A DNA stretch of 64,000 nucleotides from Mycetocola zhadangensis (GTDB lineage Bacteria > Actinomycetota > Actinomycetes > Actinomycetales > Microbacteriaceae): assembly GCF_003668565.1 (NCBI RefSeq), contig NZ_RCWJ01000004.1:1-64000 (forward strand), read 5' to 3'. A model generated the notes under the pieces. That model was not told the DNA's origin. It searched no databases and saw nothing but the letters and a program-made list of their open reading frames with translations. This document shows positions 29,715-38,671 of the stretch, in pieces; within the stretch, counting starts at the first letter, position 1; the number at the start of each line of letters is the position of its first letter. The position numbers were made by a program, and so were the translations under genes.

Positions 29715-30365
29715 TCAGGAAGCTCGACCCGCGAGCACAGGCACACCGGCCCCGGAAAGGTCAGCGCAGTACGCTCCACGGCCTGTCATCGCCATGATGA
29801 GCGCGACACTGGAACCTCGCACCGGTTGCCCGTGGCCAACCGTCACATCGCTGTCGTCCGCTTCCAGTCGAAGTCCGTCGATGCGCTTTTTAGCGATCAC
29901 CACCTGGTCGGTGCCCGCGTAATATCGCAAAAGCGCGTCAAGCACAGGTCTCGGATAGTCACGCACCAGCCCGAGTGGACGCCGGATGTCCTCGCCGTGC
30001 ACAACCATCTCGCCGAGTAACGCTATTGCGGGCAAGGGAGGCGATGTCCGACTTCCCACAGTCCTTCGGAAACGATTGAGGGTCTCCGAAGGGCTCGAAC
30101 CGAGTTGTTCTTGCAGTCGGTCGACGACCTGCTGATCGAAGTCGAATCGAGCGCGAAGCACGCCGAGGAACCATTGCGGACCCGAGACTGTTCCGCTGAC
30201 CGTCAGATGTGCGAGCACTTCCCTGACCGACAGTCCCGTGCAGAGAGACGGAACCGCCCACTGGGCTGGAGAGAGCGATTCGAGGTTGTCGGCGAGAACC
30301 GCACGTTCTTCTTCGATGCGGCGCCATACTAATTGTCGTTTCGTTCTCGTCTTCTCAGCGAACAT
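29715..30365 (-). CDS. maleylpyruvate isomerase-family (DinB-like, mycothiol-associated) protein
   Basis: 216 residues. A four-helix DinB-like fold is indicated by SLCTGLSVREVLAHL and the later HGEDIRRPLG, which together supply the three metal-binding His/Asp/Glu residues of TIGR03083-type proteins. Members act in mycothiol-dependent isomerisation or thiol transfer; the reaction here is unknown. The start overlaps the end of the upstream lipoprotein gene by 11 bp, so the two are coupled. Confidence 0.75.
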   Translation of the reverse strand: MFAEKTRTKRQLVWRRIEEERAVLADNLESLSPAQWAVPSLCTGLSVREVLAHLTVSGTVSGPQWFLGVLRARFDFDQQVVDRLQEQLGSSPSETLNRFRRTVGSRTSPPLPAIALLGEMVVHGEDIRRPLGLVRDYPRPVLDALLRYYAGTDQVVIAKKRIDGLRLEADDSDVTVGHGQPVRGSSVALIMAMTGRGAYCADLSGAGVPVLAGRAS

Positions 30366-31416
30366 CGGGACGGTCCTCCTTGTCTTGCGGCGGCGTCACT
30401 GTGCTGAGGATCGCACCGCCTTCGGAACCGATCGACACGACAAAGGTTGACTCGTCGATCCAGGCAGCGCCTGCAACACCGCAGGTGAACGGCAACGGAG
30501 TTGCCTTTCTTCCCTCTCTAAGGACGAGGCCGACCTCGCCCGTCTTCGTGCAGTTCCCGTAGTCGGTCATGACGGCTCTGGCCGCGAACGATCCGCGGGT
30601 CATCGCCCACTGGACGTCGGTGTTGGCGCTTCCCGATGATGAGGCGAGCACATCGCCACTGGCGCTCACCGCAAGCACGGGGCGGCGCGTTGAATGCCGA
30701 CCCAATAGCGCGCGCGTTCCATCGGTTCGAATGGAGTATGTTTCCCGATCGGTGCTGACATAGGTCGTGCCCGCAGAATCGATGTCGACCGCAACGTCTG
30801 TCGCGGAGAGACCCTCGGTGACGTCGACGATTGTCGTTTGACTGCCGCCGGTGTCTACTGTTCGAATCGCGAACGGTGTCGGGGTTGTTACGCCGTCGGA
30901 ACCTCTCGCGTCCGGTGCCGTGGCGCCGACGAAATCGACGAACACGATCCGTCCGGTTCCATCAACCGCGACGTCGCCAGTCGTTCGGGAATCGACATCC
31001 ACGGCGTCCCAGGTTCCGGCGTCGGTGTCGAAGAGAAAGAGGCCTGAACTCGAGCCTGTCACGTCCTCGCGGTCGGTCCGCGACACAGCGAGCATCGTCG
31101 GTGACACCGCCGATATTCCGTGCACCGTCATGAACATGTCGGCGTTGAACCGCCGTAGGGTGTTCCCGTTCTCATCCAGGTGCAACCATGACCCGGCAGA
31201 TTCCGTCCACAGACCGCCGGCTGTGTCGGAGGTGATGTTCGCCATCGGGTAGGTGACATCGATTCGATCTTCGCGGCCATCGACGCCGTTGTCGTACTCG
31301 ATCGGGGCCACTCGCCATGCGGCCGTTGGCACCGAGGCACAGCCGCCGAGAAGCAGGAGCGTGACCACGGCGAAACTCACGGGCAACCACGGGCGTCGGC
31401 TTCCCGGAAGGCTCAT
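30355..31416 (-). CDS. lipoprotein with predicted beta-propeller domain
   Basis: 353 residues. Signal peptide and lipobox LLGGC. The mature part shows repeated short beta units (GLWTESAGSWLHLDENG, DVAVDGTGRIVFVD, DVAVDIDSAGTTYVS, LAVSASGDVLASS) like NHL/SMP-30 propeller blades. Probably an extracytoplasmic binding or scaffolding protein. It lies just downstream of pheT on the same strand. Confidence 0.65.
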   Translation of the reverse strand: MSLPGSRRPWLPVSFAVVTLLLLGGCASVPTAAWRVAPIEYDNGVDGREDRIDVTYPMANITSDTAGGLWTESAGSWLHLDENGNTLRRFNADMFMTVHGISAVSPTMLAVSRTDREDVTGSSSGLFLFDTDAGTWDAVDVDSRTTGDVAVDGTGRIVFVDFVGATAPDARGSDGVTTPTPFAIRTVDTGGSQTTIVDVTEGLSATDVAVDIDSAGTTYVSTDRETYSIRTDGTRALLGRHSTRRPVLAVSASGDVLASSSGSANTDVQWAMTRGSFAARAVMTDYGNCTKTGEVGLVLREGRKATPLPFTCGVAGAAWIDESTFVVSIGSEGGAILSTVTPPQDKEDRPDVR

Positions 31417-31541
31417 GAGTAGAACCTAATGCAAGACTCCACGGTCGACGCCCACGCACGACAGAAACGCCGGCTCCGATCAAGCAGCAGGCGAACCTGA
31501 GATGCTCGAACGGAACCGGCGTCGTGTGAAACGGCTCGATG

Positions 31542-34067
31542 CTACTCGCGCAGCACGGCGCCGAAGCGCTCTGTGGCCAGCGCTGAGCCAGCGAGCTTCG
31601 CTTCGGAAGCCTCGGCCGCGGTGAGCGTTCGATCGGCGGCGCGGAACCGCAGAGCGAAGGTCAGGCTCTTCGCGTCGTCAGCGACACCCTTCCCGCGGTA
31701 ATCGTCAACCAGCCGGATGTCTTCCAACAATTCGCCTGAACCCTCACGAACCGTCGCAAGCACGTCCCCAGCGGGAACAGAGCGCGGCACAACGAGTGAG
31801 AGGTCCTGGGTCGCGGCGGGTAGCGTGCCGATGACACCAGCCGTGATTGCGGCATCCGTTGCCTCGAGGATCGCGTCGAGGTCCAGCTCAGCAACCGCGA
31901 CCACGCGCGGCAGGTCGGAGTCGAGGGCGAGCTGCGGCAGCAGCTCTCCCGCGTACCCGACAACCCGGTCGCCGACACGGAGTTCGGCGGTGCGCCCCGG
32001 GTGCATCGAGTGGTGGCTGCCCTGGATCACGTCGATCTGCGCACCCGTCGCAAGACCGATCTGCGAAACGGCAGCGAGAGCATCCGTAATTCCGGACGGA
32101 ACCGAAGCGATACCCGGCTGCTTGGCGACGGCGTTGCCGACGATGAGCACACCAACGTGACGCGGCTGCGGCGGGATACCGGCATTGAGCTCGGCCAGCT
32201 GCTCGTCGGTCGGGCGAGCGACGCCGGACGGCAGTTCTGCCTGGCCGTAGCGTTTGCCGTTTTCGGGGGTGAAGACGAGTCCGAGCTCGAACAGCGATAC
32301 GTCGGTGAGCCCGCGTGACAGGTTGCGTTTGGCGGCCGAGATCAGGCCTGGAATGAGGCTCGTACGCAGGTACGGCGCACTCGCGTCGAGCGCGTTGGCC
32401 ACCTTGATCGCGGGGACGGAGCCCGCAGTCGGCGAGCCGAACTTGTCGTTCTCGCTCGCCGGAAGGAACGGGAACGCCACGATCTCGGTCGAACCCGCTG
32501 CGGCGAGCGTGTCAGCGACCGTGCGGCGAACACGCTGCGACCGGGTCAGGCCGCGGCCGGGAGGCGCGACGGGAAGCACGGAGGGAATTCGGTCGTAGCC
32601 GACGATGCGGGCGACTTCCTCGGCCAGGTCGCTCTTGTCGGTGATGTCTGGACGCCAGCTCGGTGCGATGACGCGAAGTCCGCCATCGGCGTCGTCGACT
32701 GTTGCGCCGATCTCGACCAGCGACCCCCGAATCTCCTCGGCGGTGTACTCGATGCCGATGAGACCCGAGACATATCCGTTCGGAAGCAGGATCGGCTCGG
32801 CGGTCGTGGGTTCACCGACGAGCGATCCCGTCTCGTCTGCTTCTCCCCCGGCGAGTTCGACCATCAGCTCGGCAACGCGCGAGGCAGCGGCAACGGCGAT
32901 CGCGGGGTCAACACCACGCTCGAACCGCTTGGACGCCTCACTCGGCAGCTTGTGCCTGCGCGCCGTACGGGCGATCGACACCGGGTCGAAGTTCGCGGCC
33001 TCGATGAGCACGTTGCGCGTGTTCTCACCCATCTCGGTGGTCGCGCCGCCCATCACACCGGCGAGGCCGATCGGCCCTGAGCCGTCGGTGATGAGCAGAT
33101 CCTCGGGGCTGAGGGTGCGCGCCTGGGCGTCGAGGGTGGTGAGCTTCTCCCCCGGCTGCGCCCGCCGAACTGTAATGCCGTCTGTGAGCGTGTCGAGGTC
33201 GTAGCCGTGGATCGGCTGGCCGAGTTCGAGCATCACGTAGTTGGTGATGTCGACAAGAAGAGAAATCGAACGGATGCCTGCAAGCTTCAGTCGCGACACC
33301 ATCCACGGCGGCGTCGGACGAGCAGCGTCGACGTTCCGGACGATGCGGGTGGCGAACACCCGCACACCCGGCTTGCCGTGGATCGGAGCCTCGTCGGCGA
33401 GTGCGACGGGGAACCCGTTCGTTCCGGTCGGGCGAAGCGCGTCGCGAAGCGCGGGATCGTCGAACTTCGCACCGGTGGCGTGGGAGTACTCGCGCGCCAC
33501 ACCGCGGATCGAGAACGCGTAGCCGCGATCGGGCGTGACGTTGATCTCGACTGCCGCGTCGTCCAGACCGAGCAGCGCGATGGCATCCGTCCCTGGCTCA
33601 GCGTCAACGCCGAGCGTCGACAGGCGCAGGATGCCGTCGTGCTCGTCACCGAGGCCAAGCTCACGGGTCGACGCGATCATGCCGTCGGACACGTGGCCGT
33701 ACGTTTTGCGCGGGGTGATCGGGAACGGGCCGGGAAGCACAGCGCCCGGCAGGGTCACAACGACCTTGTCGCCCACGAAGAAGTTGCCTGCACCACAGAC
33801 GATGCCGTGCACATCTGGCCCGCCGTCAGCGGCGAGCTGGCCTTCCGGCGCCACGCGCACCTGGCACCAGCGGATGACCTTGCCGTTCTTCTGCGGTTCC
33901 TCAACGAACTCGAGGACCTCACCGACGACGACCGGTCCGGTCACGTCGAAGGTGTGAACGTCCTCTTCTTCGAGACCGACCTGAACCAGGGCGGCGTGGA
34001 CGTCTTCTGTTGTCGATCCCGGTGCGAGATCGACGTATTCAGCGAGCCAACTGAGGGGCACCCGCAT
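31542..34067 (-). CDS. pheT: phenylalanyl-tRNA synthetase beta subunit
   Basis: 841 residues. Forms the alpha2-beta2 enzyme with PheS. Domains: N-terminal EMAP-II-like tRNA-binding part (GEVLEFVEEPQKNG, residues about 40-150), B3/B4 editing domain, B5 segment, catalytic-like core and C-terminal FDX-ACB anticodon-binding domain. The ATG at 34067 (MRVPLSWLAEYVDL) is the family start; it begins one base after the pheS stop codon. Confidence 0.96.
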   Translation of the reverse strand: MRVPLSWLAEYVDLAPGSTTEDVHAALVQVGLEEEDVHTFDVTGPVVVGEVLEFVEEPQKNGKVIRWCQVRVAPEGQLAADGGPDVHGIVCGAGNFFVGDKVVVTLPGAVLPGPFPITPRKTYGHVSDGMIASTRELGLGDEHDGILRLSTLGVDAEPGTDAIALLGLDDAAVEINVTPDRGYAFSIRGVAREYSHATGAKFDDPALRDALRPTGTNGFPVALADEAPIHGKPGVRVFATRIVRNVDAARPTPPWMVSRLKLAGIRSISLLVDITNYVMLELGQPIHGYDLDTLTDGITVRRAQPGEKLTTLDAQARTLSPEDLLITDGSGPIGLAGVMGGATTEMGENTRNVLIEAANFDPVSIARTARRHKLPSEASKRFERGVDPAIAVAAASRVAELMVELAGGEADETGSLVGEPTTAEPILLPNGYVSGLIGIEYTAEEIRGSLVEIGATVDDADGGLRVIAPSWRPDITDKSDLAEEVARIVGYDRIPSVLPVAPPGRGLTRSQRVRRTVADTLAAAGSTEIVAFPFLPASENDKFGSPTAGSVPAIKVANALDASAPYLRTSLIPGLISAAKRNLSRGLTDVSLFELGLVFTPENGKRYGQAELPSGVARPTDEQLAELNAGIPPQPRHVGVLIVGNAVAKQPGIASVPSGITDALAAVSQIGLATGAQIDVIQGSHHSMHPGRTAELRVGDRVVGYAGELLPQLALDSDLPRVVAVAELDLDAILEATDAAITAGVIGTLPAATQDLSLVVPRSVPAGDVLATVREGSGELLEDIRLVDDYRGKGVADDAKSLTFALRFRAADRTLTAAEASEAKLAGSALATERFGAVLRE

Positions 34068-34068
34068 G

Positions 34069-35109
34069 CTAAACCACCATTCCAAACTGCTGTGAGAAGC
34101 GCACGTCGCCCTCAACCATCTCCCGCATGTCCTGGACGTCGTTGCGCAGCATCAGGCCGCGCTCGATTCCCATGCCGAAGGCGAAACCTGAATACTCGTC
34201 CGGATCAATGCCGGCAGCGCGAAGCACGTTGGGGTTGATCATGCCGCAGCCACCCCACTCGATCCAGCGCGGACCGTGCTTGAACGTCGGGTGCCAGAAG
34301 TCGAGCTCGGCGCTCGGCTCGGTGAACGGGAAATAGCTCGGGCGCAGGCGGATCTTTGCCTCGTCCCCGAAGATCGACTTCACGAAGTGGTCGAGCGTGC
34401 CCTTGAGGTGCGCCATGGTGAGGCCCTTATCGACGGCGAGGCCCTCGAACTGCATGAACACAGGAAGGTGCGTCGCATCGAACTCGTCGGTGCGGTACAC
34501 CCGACCGGGTGCGAGAACGTAGACCGGGAGCTCACGGTCGAGCAACGAGCGAATCTGCACCGGAGAGGTGTGGGTGCGCAGCACGAGGTGCGACTCGGGC
34601 GGGTCGATGAAGAAGGTGTCCTGCATGGCCCGAGCGGGGTGGTCAGCATCGAAGTTGAGCGCGTCGAAGTTGAACCACTCGCTCTCGACCTCAGGCCCCT
34701 CGGCGATCTCCCAGCCCATGCCGGTGAAGATCTCGCTCACGCGGTCCTGCAGCAGGGTGAGGGGGTGGCGTGCACCGGCGGTGTAGCGGCTGGCAAGCGC
34801 CGTGACATCGAGTGCCTCTGCTTCGAGCTGGGCGGCGTTCTCCGCTTCGACGATTTCCTGCTCACGAGCGGCGAATGCGCCGTTGACCCGGCCGCGGGCC
34901 TGGCCGACGAGCTTGCCGAGCGGGGCCTTCTGGTCTGGGGCAACGTTGCGCAGCTCACCGTTGAGCTTCGCCAGTGGCGATGCTTCTCCGGTGTGCTCGG
35001 TGCGTACCTGCTTGAGGGCGGCGGAATCGGCTGCAGCGGCAATCGCGGCGAGGGCTGATTCCACTGCCGCGTTCACGGCGGATTCGGTTATTACTTGCGA
35101 GTCGGACAC
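34069..35109 (-). CDS. pheS: phenylalanyl-tRNA synthetase alpha subunit
   Basis: 346 residues. Class II core motifs are visible: HPARAMQDTFF, LRTHTSPVQ, GRVYRTDEFDATH, and GFAFGMGIERGLML as motif 3. An N-terminal coiled-coil arm comes first. I use the GTG at 35109; a TTG at 35118 is also in frame, but a -10 TAGACT (35118-35123) overlaps it, which makes the GTG the likely start of a nearly leaderless mRNA. Followed by pheT with a 1-bp gap. Confidence 0.95.
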   Translation of the reverse strand: MSDSQVITESAVNAAVESALAAIAAAADSAALKQVRTEHTGEASPLAKLNGELRNVAPDQKAPLGKLVGQARGRVNGAFAAREQEIVEAENAAQLEAEALDVTALASRYTAGARHPLTLLQDRVSEIFTGMGWEIAEGPEVESEWFNFDALNFDADHPARAMQDTFFIDPPESHLVLRTHTSPVQIRSLLDRELPVYVLAPGRVYRTDEFDATHLPVFMQFEGLAVDKGLTMAHLKGTLDHFVKSIFGDEAKIRLRPSYFPFTEPSAELDFWHPTFKHGPRWIEWGGCGMINPNVLRAAGIDPDEYSGFAFGMGIERGLMLRNDVQDMREMVEGDVRFSQQFGMVV

Positions 35110-35163
35110 GGTCCACAAGTCTACCGAGTCCGAGCGAATGGCCTGAGCCGCTGGACGATCGCG

Positions 35164-36096
35164 CTAGCGGGCGCCTGGGTTCCCGCCGGCTTCGGACTGG
35201 CGCGCGGCCGCAGATGCCTGAGCGATAGCGAGCGCCGGGTCCACGGGTACCTCCTTGCCTGCCTTGCCCCCTCGGCGCGCCGAGTCGGTGTGCTTCGACA
35301 GCCAGCGGGCGACCCATGACAGTGTCAGGTTCATGATGAGGTAGATCACGAGCGTTACCGCAAAGAACGAGAACAGGTACCGGTTTCCGTAGAAGCTCGC
35401 GAGGTTGTTCATCGTCGAGCGAATGAGCTCGGGGTATCCAACGATGTAGCCGAGCGACGTGTCCTTGAGCAGCACAACGAGCTGCGCAACGATGATCGGC
35501 AGCATCTGGCGGAACGCCTGCGGGAACTCGATGAGCATCCGCGTCTGCAGCTCGCGCAAACCGAGGCTCAGTCCGGCTTCACGCTGCCCGCGCGGGAGCG
35601 ACGCGAGGCCGGCGCGGAGTGCTTCACCGATGATGGCGCCGTTGTAGAGCCCGAGCGCCAGCACGACTGCCCAGTAGGCGCCGCTCGAGAACCCAAGCAG
35701 GATGAAGAGCATCATCAGCAGAACGGGCATACCTCGCACGAACTCGAGAATGACCGTGGTTGGGGTGCGGATCCACGCGCTCTTGGCGGTGCGCAACAGC
35801 GCGAAAACCACTCCAAGGATGAGCGCCAGGACAGCGGCCGCTGCCGCCGCCTGCAGGGTGCGAACGACACCACCCCAGATGAAGGTCCACACGTCAGGAT
35901 TAGCGAAGACATCCCAGCGGCTGGGGTCGAACATGCCTGGGAGCGTGATGCCGCCCGAGCTTGGCCGCGGTGCAGCCAGAATCGTGTACAGCCAGTACAG
36001 TCCGGCGAGAATGAGGATACCGACGACGATGGAGAGAATCAGCGACAGCCGACGGGCCTTCGGGCCGGGAGCGTCGAACAGAACGGAACCGCTCAT
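35164..36096 (-). CDS. gluD: amino-acid ABC transporter permease (GluD-like)
   Basis: 310 residues. Inner-membrane permease of the polar-amino-acid family with the EAA loop EALRAGLASLPRGQREAGLSLG. About five membrane segments, preceded by a 35-residue cytoplasmic N-terminus and followed by a hydrophilic C-terminal tail. Overlaps gluC by 4 nt. Pairs with GluC to form the channel for glutamate or a related amino acid. Confidence 0.9.
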   Translation of the reverse strand: MSGSVLFDAPGPKARRLSLILSIVVGILILAGLYWLYTILAAPRPSSGGITLPGMFDPSRWDVFANPDVWTFIWGGVVRTLQAAAAAAVLALILGVVFALLRTAKSAWIRTPTTVILEFVRGMPVLLMMLFILLGFSSGAYWAVVLALGLYNGAIIGEALRAGLASLPRGQREAGLSLGLRELQTRMLIEFPQAFRQMLPIIVAQLVVLLKDTSLGYIVGYPELIRSTMNNLASFYGNRYLFSFFAVTLVIYLIMNLTLSWVARWLSKHTDSARRGGKAGKEVPVDPALAIAQASAAARQSEAGGNPGAR

Positions 36097-36740
36097 CGCG
36101 CCACCACCCACTTCTTCTCGAGTCGCGCGGCGAAGATACCGAGCGGAATAGTGATCAACAGGTAGAAGGTCGCGACGCCGAGCAGAACGGCGATGACGGC
36201 GTTGCCGTTGGCGTTGGCCAGCTCCTTACCGATGGTGAAGAGTTCGACGACGAAGAAACCGCCGGCAACCGAGGTGTTCTTCGTCAGCGCGATGAAGACG
36301 TTGATGAGCGGTGGGATCACCATGCGGAAGGCCTGCGGGAAGACGACGTAGCCCACGGTCTGGCCGAAGCCGAGCCCAAGGCTGCGAGCCGCCTCAGCCT
36401 GCCCGATGGGCACCCCATTGATTCCCGACCGGAGGGCTTCAGCAACGAACGGCGACGTGTACACGCTCAGGCCGATCATTGCGAATACCGAGTATTCGAG
36501 CCTCACGCCGAGGTACGGCAGGATCAGCGCGCAAAAGAAAAGTACGAGCGTAAGCGGGGTGTTGCGGACGAGTTCGGTGTACACGGCCGCGAACCCGCGT
36601 AGCGATGGGACGGGTGAGATCCGCATGGTGGCGATGATGGTACCGATGATGAGCGCGGCGATGCCTGCAACGACGAGGAGCTGCAGTGTCATGCTGAACC
36701 CGGCGAGGTACCGAGGCAGGTTGTCGAAAATGACGTCCAT
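36093..36740 (-). CDS. gluC: amino-acid ABC transporter permease (GluC-like)
   Basis: 215 residues from the ATG at 36740 (MDVIFDNLPRYL). Five membrane segments, with the EAA loop EALRSGINGVPIGQAEAARSLG contacting the ATPase. The GC-rich hairpin at 36781-36802 lies in the gap between gluB and this gene and may reduce permease expression relative to the binding protein. Confidence 0.9.
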   Translation of the reverse strand: MDVIFDNLPRYLAGFSMTLQLLVVAGIAALIIGTIIATMRISPVPSLRGFAAVYTELVRNTPLTLVLFFCALILPYLGVRLEYSVFAMIGLSVYTSPFVAEALRSGINGVPIGQAEAARSLGLGFGQTVGYVVFPQAFRMVIPPLINVFIALTKNTSVAGGFFVVELFTIGKELANANGNAVIAVLLGVATFYLLITIPLGIFAARLEKKWVVAR

Positions 36741-36780
36741 GTGGCCTCTTCCGTTCTGATAAGTGCGAGTGCTCACAAAC

Positions 36781-36802
36781 GGGGCGGGGTCACCCCCGCC
36801 CC
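36781..36802 (-). terminator. intercistronic hairpin between gluB and gluC
   Basis: Perfect 9-bp arms GGGGCGGGG (36781-36789) and CCCCGCCCC (36794-36802) around a 4-nt loop. There is no U-run, so it is more likely a partial terminator or a 3' stabiliser of the gluB message than a full stop. Confidence 0.6.
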
Positions 36803-36818
36803 GAATGTGTGTGGGACT

Positions 36819-37685
36819 TTAGTAGCGGTCTACGGCCGGCGGTTCAACGAACTCGAGAACCGTTCCAGCTGTGCTGTTCCAGGCCTCCTCGTACGAACCG
36901 TCTTCGTAGGACTCTTCAAGGGTGTCGTTGATGAAGTTGCGGAACTCCGTGTCCTCCAGCTTGAGGCCGATACCGTACGGCTCCTCGGTGAACGGCTTGC
37001 CGACCACCTTGAACTCGCCCTCGTTCTGAGCGGCGAGACCCGCGAGGATCACGTTGTCTGTCGAGACCGCGACAACCTGGCCCGTGCGCAGCGGCTCGAG
37101 GCAGTTCGAGTAGGTGTCGGTCAGGACAGGTGTTGCACCGATCTCAGCGAGCTTCGCTGCCGGGGTGGACCCGGTGACCGAGCAGACCGGCTGGCCGACG
37201 AGGTCATCTTCGCTCTTGATGTCCTTGTTGTCGGCGAGCGTCAGGATCGACTGACCGGCCATGTAGTACGGGCCGGCGAAGGAAATGACTTCCTTGCGCT
37301 TGTCGTTGATGGTGTACGTCGCGATGACGATGTCAACCTCGCCGTTCTGGATGAAGGGCTCGCGGTTGGCTGAAACCGTTTCCTTCCACTCGATCTTGTC
37401 TTCGGCGATGCCGAGCTTCGCGGCGATGATCTTGCCGATCTCGACGTCGAATCCAACCGGGTCACCGTCGGGTCCGATGAGGCCGAACAGGGGCTGGTCG
37501 AACTTGGTACCGATGGTGATGCTGCCCTCTTCGGCGAGCGTGGCCATCGTTGTGCCTGCTTCGAAGGTGGGGGCTGCTTCGGGCTCCGGAGCAGCGGTGT
37601 CTCCGCCGCTGCCGCCTGAACATGCCGAAAGCGTGAGCAACGCGGCTCCGCCGAGTGCGATCAGTGATAGCTTTTTGCGCTTCAT
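36819..37685 (-). CDS. gluB: glutamate-type substrate-binding lipoprotein
   Basis: 288 residues from the ATG at 37685. Signal peptide with lipobox LSAC, then a Gly/Ser/Pro linker and a bacterial extracellular solute-binding family 3 domain (ITIGTKFDQPLFG, VGFDVEIGKIIAAKLG, GPYYMAGQS). Captures glutamate or a similar amino acid outside the membrane and delivers it to GluCD. Confidence 0.9.
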   Translation of the reverse strand: MKRKKLSLIALGGAALLTLSACSGGSGGDTAAPEPEAAPTFEAGTTMATLAEEGSITIGTKFDQPLFGLIGPDGDPVGFDVEIGKIIAAKLGIAEDKIEWKETVSANREPFIQNGEVDIVIATYTINDKRKEVISFAGPYYMAGQSILTLADNKDIKSEDDLVGQPVCSVTGSTPAAKLAEIGATPVLTDTYSNCLEPLRTGQVVAVSTDNVILAGLAAQNEGEFKVVGKPFTEEPYGIGLKLEDTEFRNFINDTLEESYEDGSYEEAWNSTAGTVLEFVEPPAVDRY

Positions 37686-37721
37686 CTGCTTCTCATTCCT
37701 CTGTGATGTGCTGTGTTTCCC

Positions 37722-37768
37722 TGACCGCTGGGCGGTCAAGCGTGAGAGGCGTCGCACCGATCGGTGCG
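37722..37768 (-). terminator. two intercistronic hairpins between gluA and gluB
   Basis: TGACCGC (37722-37728) pairs perfectly with GCGGTCA (37732-37738), and CGCACCGATCGGTGCG (37753-37768) is a perfect 16-bp palindrome. Both lie in the 89-bp gluA-gluB gap. They could be mRNA processing or stability elements; no U-run is present. Confidence 0.5.
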
Positions 37769-37774
37769 TGCCGG

Positions 37775-38563
37775 TCAGTGATCAAGAATTTTCGACAGGA
37801 AGTCCTTGGCGCGATCCGACTTCGGTGCGCTGAAGAAGGTCTCTGGGGTGGCTTCTTCGACGATTTCGCCGTCGGCCATGAAAAGCACACGGTCGGCGGC
37901 CTTGCGAGCGAAGCCCATCTCGTGGGTCACCACGATCATGGTCATTCCCTCTTTGGCGAGGCCGACCATGACGTCGAGGACCTCGTTGATCATTTCGGGG
38001 TCGAGCGCGCTTGTGGGCTCGTCCATGAGGATCAGCTTGGGGCTCATTGCGAGCGAACGGGCGATTGCGACACGCTGCTGCTGGCCACCGGAGAGCTGAG
38101 CCGGCATCTTGTTCGCCTGGTTCGCCACTCCGACGCGCTCGAGCAGGGTCATTGCGCGCTCAGTGGCATCCTTCTTCGACATCTTCTTGACCTTCATCGG
38201 CGCAAGCGTGATGTTCTCAAGCACTGTCTTGTGTGCGAAAAGGTTGAACGACTGGAACACCATGCCGACGTCCGCCCGCAGATGTGCAAGCTCAGCGCCC
38301 TCTTCAGGCAACTTCTTGCCGTCAATGGTGATGCTGCCGTCGTCGATGGTTTCGAGCCGGTTGATCGCGCGGCACAGCGTCGACTTGCCCGAACCACTTG
38401 GACCGATAACCACAACGACCTCGCCGCGGGCGACAGTGGTGTTGATGTTTTTCAGAACGTGGAGTTCGCCGTAGTGCTTGTTGACCGAGTCGACGATGAC
38501 CAGGGGTTCCCCGCGTTTCGCGATGGGCATGCTCGTCGTGTTCGGTATCAGCGTTGGTTCCAT
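37775..38563 (-). CDS. gluA: amino-acid ABC transporter ATP-binding protein
   Basis: 262 residues. Walker [11 protein letters not shown]-loop VFQSFNLF, signature LSGGQQQR, Walker [15 protein letters not shown] and switch His in VVTHEMG. Powers uptake by GluBCD. First gene of the operon. A -10 TAGTTT lies 6 nt before the ATG at 38563, and a GlnR-like site about 50 bp upstream; the later in-frame ATG (MPIAKRGEP) is an alternative start. Confidence 0.95.
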   Translation of the reverse strand: MEPTLIPNTTSMPIAKRGEPLVIVDSVNKHYGELHVLKNINTTVARGEVVVVIGPSGSGKSTLCRAINRLETIDDGSITIDGKKLPEEGAELAHLRADVGMVFQSFNLFAHKTVLENITLAPMKVKKMSKKDATERAMTLLERVGVANQANKMPAQLSGGQQQRVAIARSLAMSPKLILMDEPTSALDPEMINEVLDVMVGLAKEGMTMIVVTHEMGFARKAADRVLFMADGEIVEEATPETFFSAPKSDRAKDFLSKILDH

Positions 38564-38569
38564 GCACCC

Positions 38570-38575
38570 AAACTA
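38570..38575 (-). promoter_or_regulatory. -10 element of the gluABCD operon
   Basis: TAGTTT on the minus strand, 6 nt before the gluA ATG, consistent with leaderless transcription. No consensus -35 is visible, which fits an activator-dependent promoter. Confidence 0.4.
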
Positions 38576-38603
38576 GGGGACGCGATGTTTCAGCCGTATG
38601 ACG

Positions 38604-38660
38604 CGTGGCATCCGTTACTCATTCGTAACCAAGATTAGGAAGGAAGAAGCGGATGCCACG
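38604..38660. repeat. inverted repeat of CGTGGCATCCG upstream of gluA
   Basis: CGTGGCATCCG (38604-38614) and CGGATGCCACG (38650-38660) are perfect 11-bp inverted copies separated by 35 bp. They are part of a family of GGCATCCG words found throughout the window. The left arm touches the GlnR-like site. Confidence 0.6.
38614..38629 (-). promoter_or_regulatory. candidate GlnR box upstream of gluA
   Basis: GTTAC-n6-GTAAC, matching the half-site spacing of actinobacterial GlnR sites. It is centred about 50 bp upstream of the presumed transcription start, a usual activator position, and precedes an amino-acid uptake operon, a typical nitrogen-regulated target. GlnR itself is not in the window. Confidence 0.45.
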
Positions 38661-38671
38661 GCGTACGCCGG

